Assembly: GCA_964404285.1 (NCBI GenBank)
Contig: CAYOJK010000008.1
Coordinates: 43,121-107,120 of the forward strand
Source of the DNA: JBASEY01 sp964404285
GTDB taxonomy: Bacteria > CSSED10-310
DNA length: 64,000 bases
Direction: 5' to 3'
The first letter of the stretch is position 1. Each line of letters begins with the position of its first letter. A model generated the notes under the pieces. That model was not told where the DNA came from and did not search any database. It saw only the letters and a list, made by a program, of their open reading frames with translations. Shown in pieces: positions 26,760 through 35,800 of this stretch. Made by a program: the position numbers and the translations under genes.

Positions 26760-26788
26760 ATCTTAGCAGCGAACTGAATATCAGTCGA
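26760..26788 (-). promoter_or_regulatory. Candidate promoter for the tamB-tamA-TPR operon
   Basis: Minus-strand TCGACT (26788-26783), a 17-base spacer and TAAGAT (26765-26760). The -35 is 4/6 and the -10 4/6. It lies 24 bases upstream of the tamB start, back to back with the promoter at 26804-26833. Confidence 0.4.
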
Positions 26789-26803
26789 GAAATCAGTAAA
26801 GAA

Positions 26804-26833
26804 TTGGTATTAAACCGAAAAACAAGCTATACT
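26804..26833 (+). promoter_or_regulatory. Sigma-70-type promoter for the LysM lipoprotein gene
   Basis: TTGGTA (26804-26809), an 18-base spacer and TATACT (26828-26833). The -10 is 5/6. The predicted start near 26840 leaves a leader of about 45 bases that contains the GGAG SD before ATG 26884. Confidence 0.5.
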
Positions 26834-26883
26834 TTTTAGGGCCAAAACAATTAAGCTGAGTGAGGCAAGGGAGATATGGCAGG

Positions 26884-28305
26884 ATGAAGCGTTTTTCCAA
26901 CAAAATATGGATTCTTGGTATTCTAGCTTTGCTTTGGATGGGTTGCAAAACTTTAGATGGATTCTCTTTTAAAGATCAAGACCGCAACCTCCGCCGACAA
27001 AAGCGTGGAACCATTAGCGAAGCTGGTATATATGTGAACGAGTTTTATGAGTTTTCTTTTCGATTACCCGAGGGTTGGAAAGGAAAAACCGGTGATCCAC
27101 CTCTGATTTTGCTTTCAGAACCTTCCTCAAAACAAGTTTCAAATTCGAGTGTTCGGAAGCATATCAATATATCTGCTCAGATAATGGATCTAAATTCTGA
27201 AGAGGACATAGATGATTTTATCGAACGCTACGCAGGCACACGGGCGTATGAGAAGATTCTTGTTCGACCGGTAGATATACCAGGCTTTGAAGCCCAAAAA
27301 GTGCTGTTTTACAAACAAAGGGAAAAGATTCCTTTGAAGATGCTCACGTTGATGGTGGTTAAAGATGTAACAGGTATCGTTATTAGCTGTACATCGCCTG
27401 CATCGGTTTTTGATAATTTTGAAACATTGTTTGGAGCAGCTTTAGATTCCTTTAAATCAACCAGAAAAGAGCCAGAGGATATCAAACGAGTTGAGCCAAA
27501 AGAGGTTACTGATCCAGCGATAGACTACGTCAATTATATTGTTTCTGCGGTAGATACCATGCAGTCGTTAGCCAAACTGTTTCTGGGTTCTGAAGATAGA
27601 GTGTATTTGATTGAAGAAGAAAACGAGATAGAGGCAATCAAGGCTGGAGAGAGAATAAAAATACCGCGTAGAATGCCGTATATTGTTACACGAGGGGATT
27701 CTTGGCGATCTATAGCCGTAAAAATACTGAATGATGCCAAATACGAGGATATAATAAAAGACTATAACTATCTGTCTGAATTAAAAGAGGGGGAAACAAT
27801 TCATGTTCCGCTTTATTTCAACAAAACTCCGGCGATAGGAGACACGTATATTGAAATAGCTAAGCGGCATTTCAATGACCCCAACCTTGCTCAACGAATT
27901 TTAGAATACAATAACATGGAACCGTTGGAATCCTTGGAAAAGGTTAAACTGCCGATTGTGTTTGTCGAAAAAATGTTCACGTATAAGGTTCAACCAAATG
28001 ACTCGTTAGCATGGATTGCCAGGTGGTTAACGGGAGATCCTCAGAATTATTTGCAAATTGCAGAAATCAATCAAATTCCTGCGCCTTATGTTCTTACGAT
28101 CAACCAGGTATTAAAAATACCTTCTTCATTGGTGCCTGATCCGACCGTATTTGATCGATCGATTCCAAGAGCTACACCGAAGCCGACCAGAACACAACGC
28201 GCGCCAGCCGGCGAAACGCAGCGTACACCGACACCTATGCCAACTCCGACCCCAACTCCGACGCCTAGATCTATCAAAGATACTGGCATTTTTGATGTTG
28301 AGTAA
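26884..28305 (+). CDS. LysM-repeat lipoprotein with Pro/Thr-rich tail
   Basis: 473 residues from ATG 26884, with GGAG ten bases upstream; a GTG at 26860 would add eight residues before the signal. A signal peptide ends in the lipobox 'LWMGC'. Residues about 35-195 form a domain ('FSFRLPEGWKGK', 'VDIPGFEAQKVLFY') that resembles a PsbP/DUF-type alpha-beta domain. Then come four LysM-like units ('YIVSAVDTMQSLAKLF', 'YIVTRGDSWRSIAVKI', 'PAIGDTYIEIAKRHF', 'YKVQPNDSLAWIARWL'). The end is a low-complexity tail of Pro-Thr and Arg repeats. LysM modules bind peptidoglycan; it is probably a lipid-anchored cell-wall protein. It sits divergent from the tamB operon. Confidence 0.82.
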   Translation: MKRFSNKIWILGILALLWMGCKTLDGFSFKDQDRNLRRQKRGTISEAGIYVNEFYEFSFRLPEGWKGKTGDPPLILLSEPSSKQVSNSSVRKHINISAQIMDLNSEEDIDDFIERYAGTRAYEKILVRPVDIPGFEAQKVLFYKQREKIPLKMLTLMVVKDVTGIVISCTSPASVFDNFETLFGAALDSFKSTRKEPEDIKRVEPKEVTDPAIDYVNYIVSAVDTMQSLAKLFLGSEDRVYLIEEENEIEAIKAGERIKIPRRMPYIVTRGDSWRSIAVKILNDAKYEDIIKDYNYLSELKEGETIHVPLYFNKTPAIGDTYIEIAKRHFNDPNLAQRILEYNNMEPLESLEKVKLPIVFVEKMFTYKVQPNDSLAWIARWLTGDPQNYLQIAEINQIPAPYVLTINQVLKIPSSLVPDPTVFDRSIPRATPKPTRTQRAPAGETQRTPTPMPTPTPTPTPRSIKDTGIFDVE

Positions 28306-28308
28306 GAA

Positions 28309-28644
28309 ATGATTACCGGACATAACTCTGCGATAAAATATAAAGAAGAATTATTTCATATTCAGACTGAAGATAGGGGCTTAAAAGCCGCTCGTATCGA
28401 TACGATAATCTATAAAAATGGTGGGGCTATTCTTCATCGAAAGCAATTATCGTATAAAGATATTCTTGCGTGTGAGAATGTTCGGGACGTTGTTCGTGAA
28501 TTGATGGCTGAAATACATAATAAAACCATCACAGAAGTACAAAAAGGACTGTGGAGGCATGGCAATGTCCCGGAGCAATCATTTCAAGACAGGGTGATGC
28601 ACTATCTTCTGAACCCCGGCGAGTTAACTGGCTTACACGATTAA
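28309..28644 (+). CDS. Small conserved protein of unknown function
   Basis: 111 residues, four bases after the LysM lipoprotein gene, so probably co-transcribed. No signal or membrane helix. The N-terminal segment 'YKEELFHIQTEDRG' followed by a beta strand pair ('ARIDTIIYKNGGAILHRKQL') is reminiscent of short proteins of this kind that I recall from other deep bacterial lineages. The rest is helical ('VRDVVRELMAEIHNKTITEV'). The final four bases overlap, tail to tail, the pgi gene. I recognise no enzyme motif. Confidence 0.72.
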   Translation: MITGHNSAIKYKEELFHIQTEDRGLKAARIDTIIYKNGGAILHRKQLSYKDILACENVRDVVRELMAEIHNKTITEVQKGLWRHGNVPEQSFQDRVMHYLLNPGELTGLHD

Positions 28645-30020
28645 TCGAACTCTGAGGATTGTGAATCTCGAGTTCTATCGACATAGATTCTTTCGATATG
28701 TGATTTAACAATCTGTTTGCTGATCTCAATCCCAGGCTGATCCAATGGGTTGATATTTAGCTTTATCCCAGTGAAAATTGCCGTCATTTCATACAGATAA
28801 ATCAATTGACCCAGATAGTAGGGGGTAACGGAAGGAAGAGTAATGGTGAGGTTGGGTCTGTTGCTCTGTGTCAGGATATCTCGTGTCACAGCTAATTCGA
28901 TGTTCAGTACATCTGAGGTGTCAAGAAAACGAAGATGCTCTAAAGGCGTAGCAGGAGGCGCTTTGTGCATTGGGCCTCCAAAACGAAACGATTCTACTTT
29001 TATCAGAGTGATCAATTTATCATTGGGCCCTTCACGGTACAACTGAATTTGAGAATGCTGGTCAGTAGCTCCAAGAGCCTGAACAGGTGTTTGACCGGCA
29101 AAAACAGTGCTACCGGAAACAGTCTTTTGCTTTCCAAGGCTTTCAGCCCACAATTGACGATACCAGTCCGAAAAAGAACGCAAAGAATTGGCATAGGGCA
29201 TCATAACTGAAATATATTTCTTTTTATATTTCAATAAATGCCAGGAAATTGAGGCTAATTGCAGTGCTGGATTTTGATCGAACTCCATCAGCATACACTG
29301 TTCATGCATATCACGCGCACCCTGAACTAAACGGCTGATATCGATGTTCATCATAACGGCGGCGAAAAGGCCCACCGGCGTCAAAATCGAAAAACGACCA
29401 CTGACGTCCTTGGGTATGGGAAGAATATGCCAATTCTGAATCCCAGCAAACTTGTTCAAAAAACCAGAATCAGGATCAGTAATTGCAACAACTTGCTCAG
29501 CACGCATTTCATGGTTGAAAATTGACAGATACTGAAAAAAGTTTCCCCAAGTCTCTAAAGTCTCACCAGATTTGGTAATGATAGTCACCAAGGTTTTCTC
29601 TGGATCGATTATCGTTTTCAGACCGGTCAAAGCTTCTGGGTCAATATTGTCAATTACGAAAAGACGAGGTGTAAAATTTCGTAGTTCTGGATCGAGATAG
29701 TTATGATAGGGATGACATAAAGCATCAAATATCATCGTGAGCCCCAAAGAAGAGCCCCCAATTCCAATTACGACCAGGTTATCCCACTGGCGCTTATGTT
29801 TGACCGCAAACGCATTGATCTCCTCAATTGCCGATGTGTTAAACGGCAATTTCATGAAACCAATTTCTCCTTTTTCAAATCTTGCTGCACACTCTTTAAT
29901 GATGGATTTGCTCGAAGTTTTTAGCGTGTTCAGCTCTTTATCGGTGATACCATTGTCGGATCCAATATGTTTAGCCATGACATTGGTAAAATCCAGTTTT
30001 ATTGACGGTCCGCTCTTCAT
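28641..30020 (-). CDS. pgi: Glucose-6-phosphate isomerase
   Basis: 459 residues, close to the short Bacillus-type enzyme (about 450) rather than the longer E. coli form. Substrate-site motifs are present: 'GIGGSSLG', 'ITKSGETLETWGNF' (SKSGTTLET equivalent), 'WYRQLWAESLGKQ' with the catalytic Glu, and 'DQHSQIQLYREGPND' with the histidine. It interconverts glucose-6-phosphate and fructose-6-phosphate in the cytoplasm and so feeds the glycogen genes at 51749-57736. SD GGAG lies nine bases before ATG 30020. A TATACT-like -10 (30080-30075, minus strand) lies upstream but no good -35 was found. Confidence 0.96.
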   Translation of the reverse strand: MKSGPSIKLDFTNVMAKHIGSDNGITDKELNTLKTSSKSIIKECAARFEKGEIGFMKLPFNTSAIEEINAFAVKHKRQWDNLVVIGIGGSSLGLTMIFDALCHPYHNYLDPELRNFTPRLFVIDNIDPEALTGLKTIIDPEKTLVTIITKSGETLETWGNFFQYLSIFNHEMRAEQVVAITDPDSGFLNKFAGIQNWHILPIPKDVSGRFSILTPVGLFAAVMMNIDISRLVQGARDMHEQCMLMEFDQNPALQLASISWHLLKYKKKYISVMMPYANSLRSFSDWYRQLWAESLGKQKTVSGSTVFAGQTPVQALGATDQHSQIQLYREGPNDKLITLIKVESFRFGGPMHKAPPATPLEHLRFLDTSDVLNIELAVTRDILTQSNRPNLTITLPSVTPYYLGQLIYLYEMTAIFTGIKLNINPLDQPGIEISKQIVKSHIERIYVDRTRDSQSSEFD

Positions 30021-30124
30021 AGTTCATTCTCCGCTGTAAACCAGCCTGGTAAAATCATCACTTCACTCATGTTGAGTATATCTTTTTAAAACAAGCAATG
30101 CTATTGATCAGAGATCACAAATAT

Positions 30125-33100
30125 TCAATTTACATGGATATAACCCAGACTTTCCAGCTCTTTACGCAATTCATGATCAATATCCAAAGGAACCTTCACT
30201 GGTTTGATGCCTTCAAATATGCCGTAAGAATCAACAAATAAAACAGGATGGCTCTGCTTGAAATCGTCGTTAAAAAAGCCCAATTGAGGTTTTCCATCCA
30301 GCTCGGCAGATACTGGAATGCCCATCCAGGCAAGAAAAGACGGCATGATTTCATAAATATGAATATCTTGCAGCTCTTCTATTTGATTGATTCCGGAGCC
30401 AGCGGCAAGAAATATACCATCAGGAGAATGCCAATGCTGGCCGGATCTGGGATGAATAATCATGCTGGTTACCGACATCACAGGTATCCGTCGATTTCCC
30501 GTAATAATGACAGACTTAAAATCAGGGGATGGATTGATGGTTAAAGTCAGCACTTCTTCTAAAGTGTCATTTATTGTAATTTGACTAAAAAGCGGTTCTC
30601 CATTGTCAATTACTAGCCGCTGAAGTTCATCGGCAAAATCTTGCACTGCTTTGATCGACATGGGCGCTTGACTAGTCCAAGAAATTCCACGTTTTAGCCC
30701 GAGAGGATAGTGATGGTTATCTTTAAACGAATGAAGGGGGCTTGGAGCAGAAGGCGCAAGAGTTTCTAAAAGTTTATCGAGATTCAAGCCTTCAATCAGT
30801 GGAGGTAGTTTTTCAACTGGGTCCATCCCATGATCTGAAACGATGATCACGCCGGTTTGCGGCCCCATAAGATCTAAATATTCACCTAACCATTTATCCA
30901 GATATCGATAATATGCCCTTACTATTCCTTGTTGGTCTTTAGGAACTTCTGGTATGTTGTTGACATCTAAGCGAACGTCACGCAAAAATTCATGTTCTAG
31001 AATATCGATTCCCCGAACAAAAACTGCCATAATGTCAACGTCATTCCATGTTTCAAGACACTGTTTGGCAATGTCAAGGTAAAAGCGATCTTTCAATAGC
31101 ATTTCGCTAAAAAAGTCTGGCAATACAATTGGAGACCCATGAGGATTTAATGCCGACAATTCTTGTTCCAAAGTATGAGTGTCTTTCCAGATATAATTTT
31201 TAACAAGGGTTTCAGCATCTTTCGGGTAGGCAGTTTGAGCCATATCCTGATAGTGCGCTCTATTGGACACCATTATTCCATTCACAGGTTCTACTGGCCA
31301 AGTAGCCCACCAATTAACGACACAGACTTTTTTTTCTCCTGTAAGATTCCAAAAGGCATGTACTTTCCGGCGATCACTGGTTATTGCTTGTTGGCCAGAG
31401 GAATCAGCGCTTTCCACCAGCCAGTTATCGATCCCATGCTTTTCCGGTAAAACGCCTGTCGCTATTGTTGTCCAAAGCATTACTGAAACTGTTGGGTATA
31501 GGGTTTTCATGTGAGCTTTTGTGCCGGTTTCATATATTTTCTGCAAGTTTGGTAGTTCTCCAGAGTGAATCAAAGGTAAAAGAATATCCCAGCCGACAGC
31601 GTCAATTCCAAACAACAATAGTTTTCGAGGCGCTGACTCTGATGACTGACGCGATTTTTTGTAATACGATTGAGTTCCCGGAAGCAAAAGATTGGGAAAA
31701 ACTTTTATTGTTTCATATTCACGGTCAATAACCTGTAAAAAGGCATTTCGTCTGTTATCGGAGATCGTATTCAGATAGGGGAGTGACTTGGTAAAAGATT
31801 TATCACCCATAATTAAAAGAGGGCTTACTTTGCTTTGCACATAATCGGTCATAATGTCAAAATTAAGAACATTGTATTCACGACATTTCTCAATATCCCA
31901 ATCCTCAAAAAGATCGCTCCCCGCCATCCCGGGCAAAATTTCTCGACCACTTTCAGTAACCGCTAATGGAGAATCTGCGGAAAACACCTTATCGTCTGGT
32001 TCAGTGTGTTCACGAATAAAGTCAGCTTGCTCTCGAAGGGCTAAAAGGGCGGGTTTGCCGTCGATAATAGATAATGATGTTCGACCATAGGCCAGAACTC
32101 CAAGTATCCACAATGCAATAAAACAACCTAAATACAAAATCCGACTTTGCCTGTCTGTAGCAATAAATATTTTTCGCCACTCTAAAACTATTAAAGCCAT
32201 AAGCAAGGGCATGATAATTGTCTGGTAACTAACCTGATAAATCCTAGCGCTCGAATGAACCGTCAACATGCCTAAAACCGCAATCCACAATACTGCTTTG
32301 TGTTCAGTTAAATCAGACAGATGCTCCTTTAACGATTTTTTCTCAAAAGAACGAACATATTGAAATATCAGAGGAATAAACATTATCCAGGCAGGGAAGT
32401 AATAACGGAGCAACTGAGAAGTTGCTCGAAGCTTTTGTGTAATCACCGTTGAAGCATTATAAGCGTGTAGGCTTAAATTCATTCCGATAATATTGAACCG
32501 AAATCGTTCAAACCCAGTAAGAAGAATAAACGGAAAATATAGCGCGATAAGCAAGGTTGAAGCGAAAAGGGGTGGAATAACTTTTGATTTAACCCCATTG
32601 GCTTTATATAGAACATATAGGCACACAAGAATGAAAAAAGGCAGGGTTGTCAAGCGAGTTGCAACCGCTAAGGCAAATGCGCTTAAACCCAGAAGGGAAT
32701 GTCGATAGTTCGGATTTGGTTTTGAGAAAATCAGATAGGATCCAAGGGAAATGAAAAAAGCTGACAATGCGTATAGTCGTGAGATCGAGAAAAAATAGAG
32801 TTGGAAGGGGGTCATGGTTATCAAAGCAAGAAATACAAGCCCGCCTTTATAATCACTTAATTGGTGTACTAGTTTCATTAAAAACAGAGTGGCCAAGAAA
32901 CCAAAAAGAATAGATGTCAAACGGGCATATAAAAGCCCGGGCAAAACAATTTGAATTAAACCATATATATATGGGAATAGGGGGGGTTGGAGAAAAAAGA
33001 AATCACGATAGGGAAGGGCGCCACGATAAACTGCCTTTGATGCATATAAATAGGCTCCTTCATCCAGATGTAACTGGCCGAAAAACAGATAGGTTATACT

Positions 33101-33166
33101 CATAACAATATAGACAAAAAAAAGGACAGCTAACCAGTTTAACTCAAATCTGGATTTTTCTTTCAT
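30125..33166 (-). CDS. GT-C-type membrane domain fused to a type I phosphodiesterase/nucleotide pyrophosphatase domain
   Basis: 1013 residues from ATG 33166, chosen because AAGGA lies nine bases upstream; an upstream ATG at 33190 has no SD. Residues about 1-480 have about ten to twelve helices, with a GT39-like first loop ('LHLDEGAYLYASKAVYRG' followed by 'LPYRDFFFLQPPLFPYIYG'). Residues about 500-1013 form an alkaline-phosphatase-fold domain: 'LLLFGIDAVGWDILLPL' (metal Asp), 'YPTVSVMLWTTIATGVLPEKHG' with the nucleophile region, 'VVSDHGMD' and 'HWHSPDGIFLAAGSG' (metal ligands). The predicted topology puts the phosphodiesterase outside the inner membrane. It overlaps the gene upstream by 23 bases. 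Likely glycan or phosphoglycan processing. Confidence 0.82.
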   Translation of the reverse strand: MKEKSRFELNWLAVLFFVYIVMSITYLFFGQLHLDEGAYLYASKAVYRGALPYRDFFFLQPPLFPYIYGLIQIVLPGLLYARLTSILFGFLATLFLMKLVHQLSDYKGGLVFLALITMTPFQLYFFSISRLYALSAFFISLGSYLIFSKPNPNYRHSLLGLSAFALAVATRLTTLPFFILVCLYVLYKANGVKSKVIPPLFASTLLIALYFPFILLTGFERFRFNIIGMNLSLHAYNASTVITQKLRATSQLLRYYFPAWIMFIPLIFQYVRSFEKKSLKEHLSDLTEHKAVLWIAVLGMLTVHSSARIYQVSYQTIIMPLLMALIVLEWRKIFIATDRQSRILYLGCFIALWILGVLAYGRTSLSIIDGKPALLALREQADFIREHTEPDDKVFSADSPLAVTESGREILPGMAGSDLFEDWDIEKCREYNVLNFDIMTDYVQSKVSPLLIMGDKSFTKSLPYLNTISDNRRNAFLQVIDREYETIKVFPNLLLPGTQSYYKKSRQSSESAPRKLLLFGIDAVGWDILLPLIHSGELPNLQKIYETGTKAHMKTLYPTVSVMLWTTIATGVLPEKHGIDNWLVESADSSGQQAITSDRRKVHAFWNLTGEKKVCVVNWWATWPVEPVNGIMVSNRAHYQDMAQTAYPKDAETLVKNYIWKDTHTLEQELSALNPHGSPIVLPDFFSEMLLKDRFYLDIAKQCLETWNDVDIMAVFVRGIDILEHEFLRDVRLDVNNIPEVPKDQQGIVRAYYRYLDKWLGEYLDLMGPQTGVIIVSDHGMDPVEKLPPLIEGLNLDKLLETLAPSAPSPLHSFKDNHHYPLGLKRGISWTSQAPMSIKAVQDFADELQRLVIDNGEPLFSQITINDTLEEVLTLTINPSPDFKSVIITGNRRIPVMSVTSMIIHPRSGQHWHSPDGIFLAAGSGINQIEELQDIHIYEIMPSFLAWMGIPVSAELDGKPQLGFFNDDFKQSHPVLFVDSYGIFEGIKPVKVPLDIDHELRKELESLGYIHVN

Positions 33167-35015
33167 AATATATTTTCCTTGTAACTCCATATAGTATAAG
33201 GATTAAAATAGTAATAAGACTCATTTTCGCCAAGATTCGAGAAAGGGGGAGATTACGATAACACACGGATAGTGTGTGATGTCCTGACGGAATTTCTATG
33301 TCAATTAGACCAGTATCGGGATTTGGATTGATAGGAATCGAAGTATTATTTAAAAAAGCTGTCCATCCGTCGAAATAAAATTGATTGATTCGGATTAACC
33401 CGGAAGAAGCAGCGTTGACGTCGTATTCTCTTTGGCAGCCGGATTGGGATATCTCTTTTATTTGGATGTCACCATGAAGAATGTCTATCTGTCCGGGATA
33501 GACCAATACATCTCCTAATCGTATAACTGTCCCATTCCAAGTTTCTGTCATTAATGTGTTTTCAAGCATTTGAGCTAACCTGGCTTCGGTTTGCTCTCGT
33601 GTAAATCCTGTTTCCGGAATTTTTTCAAGGGTAAATGTCATCGGTTCAGGCGGTGGAAAGCGACCTTCAACCGTTAATGGAATTTGTTCGCTGGTAGCAT
33701 GAGTATGCTTAACTCGCCGGATCTTTTCTGCCGTCAAATCATCTTCATTCATATTCAAATAATCTATTGCTCGACACATATTAAGTGAGCCTAAAATAAT
33801 GATAATTGAGGTGATGAGCGTAAGTGGAATTCGATAATGTTTAAATCGATTATCAAAAAAAACGCCAAGCGATCCAGCAAGTAAAGCTGCCATAAGCGCC
33901 GCGATAGAGAGCAATCTATAAGGAGATTGGATTAAAGGAAGAATGGGGAGCAGCGACCAGATTATTTTTGATGAGTGGTGGGTTAGAAAAACGCTGATGG
34001 TTAAAAGGGTCAAAGCAGCAAAAATGCTGTGGGTTACGAGCTTATCCTTGTTTTTTTGTTTAAAGATAAATGGTAGTCCGAGAAGAAAACTGAGGACAGC
34101 AAAATTACCAATTTGAAAAGAGATAGCATCTCCGGGACCAAAAACGCTTGCCCCATAATTCCAATAAAAGGAAAAATATTGTTTAAAAAAAATGAAGTGT
34201 TGTTTGTAATCAGCAAATCCTCTGGTCATCTTCTCCATTTGAACGAGATGTCGTGAAAAGAAAGCTGATGCCCAAAATGGTGATGCGATCCATAGTCCGA
34301 GTGAGAGTGAAGCGATATTACGGGCGAGGTATTTCGCCGGTTTTTGCGCAACAGGCGCCAGCATCAATATCCAGATTATATACATTGGATAATGAGTTAC
34401 GCTAGACGGATAGTGGCTAATTGACGGTAAGCATATAGCTGTTATTGTAGGTATTGATAAAAGTGCAGGATTTTCTTTTTTAGCTGAGGTTAGAATCAGA
34501 TAAAGAATCCACGGAGAAATAGCCATAGCCATATATTCATTGAGATCACCCCTGACATATAGATTGACCATTTTGTATGGCGCATAGCTGAATAAAACTG
34601 AAGTAATATATCCACCGGATTTACCCCAAAGTTGATTTCCTAATTGCCAGGCGCCGATAGCAGCGAAAAGGGTCATTACAATGATAATAATTTTTAAGCT
34701 ATTGATCGTGGAAAAACCAACAAGTCGAAAGGCTTCTGTAAAAACCAAGGGTGAAATAGGAAAATATTCCAAAACAGGTAAACCCAACCCCCTGGCAAAA
34801 TCTGGGAACCATCGGCAAAACATATTACCATGTAGGACATTTTGATGAAAAGACGCTAGGCGTAGCAGCGGATAGGCAGTTTCATGTGACCAGAAAAAAT
34901 GTGGATTCAGAAGTGGGCGGAAAATAGGAAGAACACTAACCGAAATTAAGAATATTACCGGTATTTGGGGCCTTATTTTTTGACGGAAATAATCTGAAAA
35001 GGTGGTTCTTTTCAT
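33144..35015 (-). CDS. Large polytopic membrane protein, PTPS-related/YfhO-like, unknown function
   Basis: 623 residues from ATG 35015. An ATG at 35147 would run antisense through the start of yggS, so it is rejected. About twelve hydrophobic helices precede a soluble extracytoplasmic C-terminal region (about 450-600) and a final helix. The N-terminal loop 'LASFHQNVLHGNMFCRWFPD' followed by 'GLGLPVLEYFPISPLV' is typical of '6-pyruvoyl-tetrahydropterin synthase-related' membrane proteins and YfhO-like proteins, which share GT-C architecture. The C-terminal part 'QFYFDGWTAFLNNTSIPI' is the YfhO-like beta unit. It probably acts on a lipid-linked sugar. It is co-transcribed with the fusion gene downstream. 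Confidence 0.75.
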   Translation of the reverse strand: MKRTTFSDYFRQKIRPQIPVIFLISVSVLPIFRPLLNPHFFWSHETAYPLLRLASFHQNVLHGNMFCRWFPDFARGLGLPVLEYFPISPLVFTEAFRLVGFSTINSLKIIIIVMTLFAAIGAWQLGNQLWGKSGGYITSVLFSYAPYKMVNLYVRGDLNEYMAMAISPWILYLILTSAKKENPALLSIPTITAICLPSISHYPSSVTHYPMYIIWILMLAPVAQKPAKYLARNIASLSLGLWIASPFWASAFFSRHLVQMEKMTRGFADYKQHFIFFKQYFSFYWNYGASVFGPGDAISFQIGNFAVLSFLLGLPFIFKQKNKDKLVTHSIFAALTLLTISVFLTHHSSKIIWSLLPILPLIQSPYRLLSIAALMAALLAGSLGVFFDNRFKHYRIPLTLITSIIIILGSLNMCRAIDYLNMNEDDLTAEKIRRVKHTHATSEQIPLTVEGRFPPPEPMTFTLEKIPETGFTREQTEARLAQMLENTLMTETWNGTVIRLGDVLVYPGQIDILHGDIQIKEISQSGCQREYDVNAASSGLIRINQFYFDGWTAFLNNTSIPINPNPDTGLIDIEIPSGHHTLSVCYRNLPLSRILAKMSLITILILILYGVTRKIYYERKIQI

Positions 35016-35043
35016 AGGCAGTATTAAAGCAGAATAGAAAAGA

Positions 35044-35072
35044 TTCTGCAATCTGAGGAAATTTGGTATAGT
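35044..35072 (+). promoter_or_regulatory. Candidate promoter for the yggS-led operon
   Basis: TATAGT (35067-35072) is a good -10; TTCTGC (35044-35049), 17 bases upstream, is a weak -35. The predicted start near 35079 leaves a leader of about 15 bases with GAAGAGGG as SD. Confidence 0.4.
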
Positions 35073-35093
35073 CTTTTTAAGAAGAGGGATGAA

Positions 35094-35783
35094 ATGATTG
35101 AGCAGAATATAAAGGATATTACCTATAATATAAATCAAGCGGCGCAACGAATCGGAAGAAGCTCGAACAGTATAAAACTTATTGCTGTTTCAAAAACTCG
35201 AACTGTAGAGGAAGTTGAGACTGCAATTCGGGCTGGGCAAGTCGTTTTTGGGGAAAACCGGATTCAAGAAGCTGCTACAAAAATACCATCTGTGAAAAGT
35301 GATATTGAGTGGCATTTGATAGGTCATCTTCAAACTAATAAGACAAAGTTGGCGGTTCAGCTTTTTGATGTTATTCATTCGATAGATTCTTTGAAATTAT
35401 TAAAAGAAATTGACCGATGGGCAAATAAGTTTTCTAAAGTTCAATCGATTTTAATACAGGTTAATATAGCTGAAGAGACATCAAAATTTGGTGCGAGAGC
35501 TTCTGATCTGGCCTATCTAATAGATGTAGCTAAACAAGCTTCAAACGTCCATCTATTAGGCTTAATGATAATTCCTCCATATTCCGAAAATCCGGAAGAT
35601 GCGAGAGTTTTTTTTCGGCGCTTGAGAGAAATCGCATTTGCTGAACTTGTCCTAAAGAATTATATTGATGAGGCATCGTTAGAACTTTCTATGGGTATGA
35701 GCAATGATTATCAAGTGGCAATAGAAGAAGGGGCAACCATGGTCAGAATAGGCACGGCAATTTTTGGGGAACGTGTAAAATAA
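35094..35783 (+). CDS. yggS: YggS-family pyridoxal phosphate homeostasis protein
   Basis: 229 residues, the usual length. PLP-binding lysine is in 'IKLIAVSKTRT'; other family marks are 'FGENRIQEAATK', 'WHLIGHLQTNK', 'IQVNIAEETSKFG' and the C-terminal 'ELSMGMSNDYQVAIEEGATMVRIGTAIFG' (shown here in parts). These alanine-racemase-fold proteins hold PLP without a known catalytic reaction and tune cellular PLP and amino-acid pools. SD GAAGAGGG lies six bases before the ATG. First gene of a five-gene plus-strand set; yggS-yggT order is common. Confidence 0.94.
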   Translation: MIEQNIKDITYNINQAAQRIGRSSNSIKLIAVSKTRTVEEVETAIRAGQVVFGENRIQEAATKIPSVKSDIEWHLIGHLQTNKTKLAVQLFDVIHSIDSLKLLKEIDRWANKFSKVQSILIQVNIAEETSKFGARASDLAYLIDVAKQASNVHLLGLMIIPPYSENPEDARVFFRRLREIAFAELVLKNYIDEASLELSMGMSNDYQVAIEEGATMVRIGTAIFGERVK

Positions 35784-35800
35784 TAGATCAGGAGTAAAAT

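Noticed and set aside
28086..28289. Minus-strand frame with Gly-Val repeats
   Set aside because: The repeats only mirror the Pro-Thr codon repeats of the LysM lipoprotein tail on the plus strand.
31384..31731. 115-residue plus-strand open frame
   Set aside because: It is antisense to the GT-C/phosphodiesterase fusion, with no SD and no family pattern.
35016..35147. Longer start for the membrane-protein gene at 33144
   Set aside because: It would extend antisense through the start of yggS and its promoter; ATG 35015 gives a normal N-terminus.
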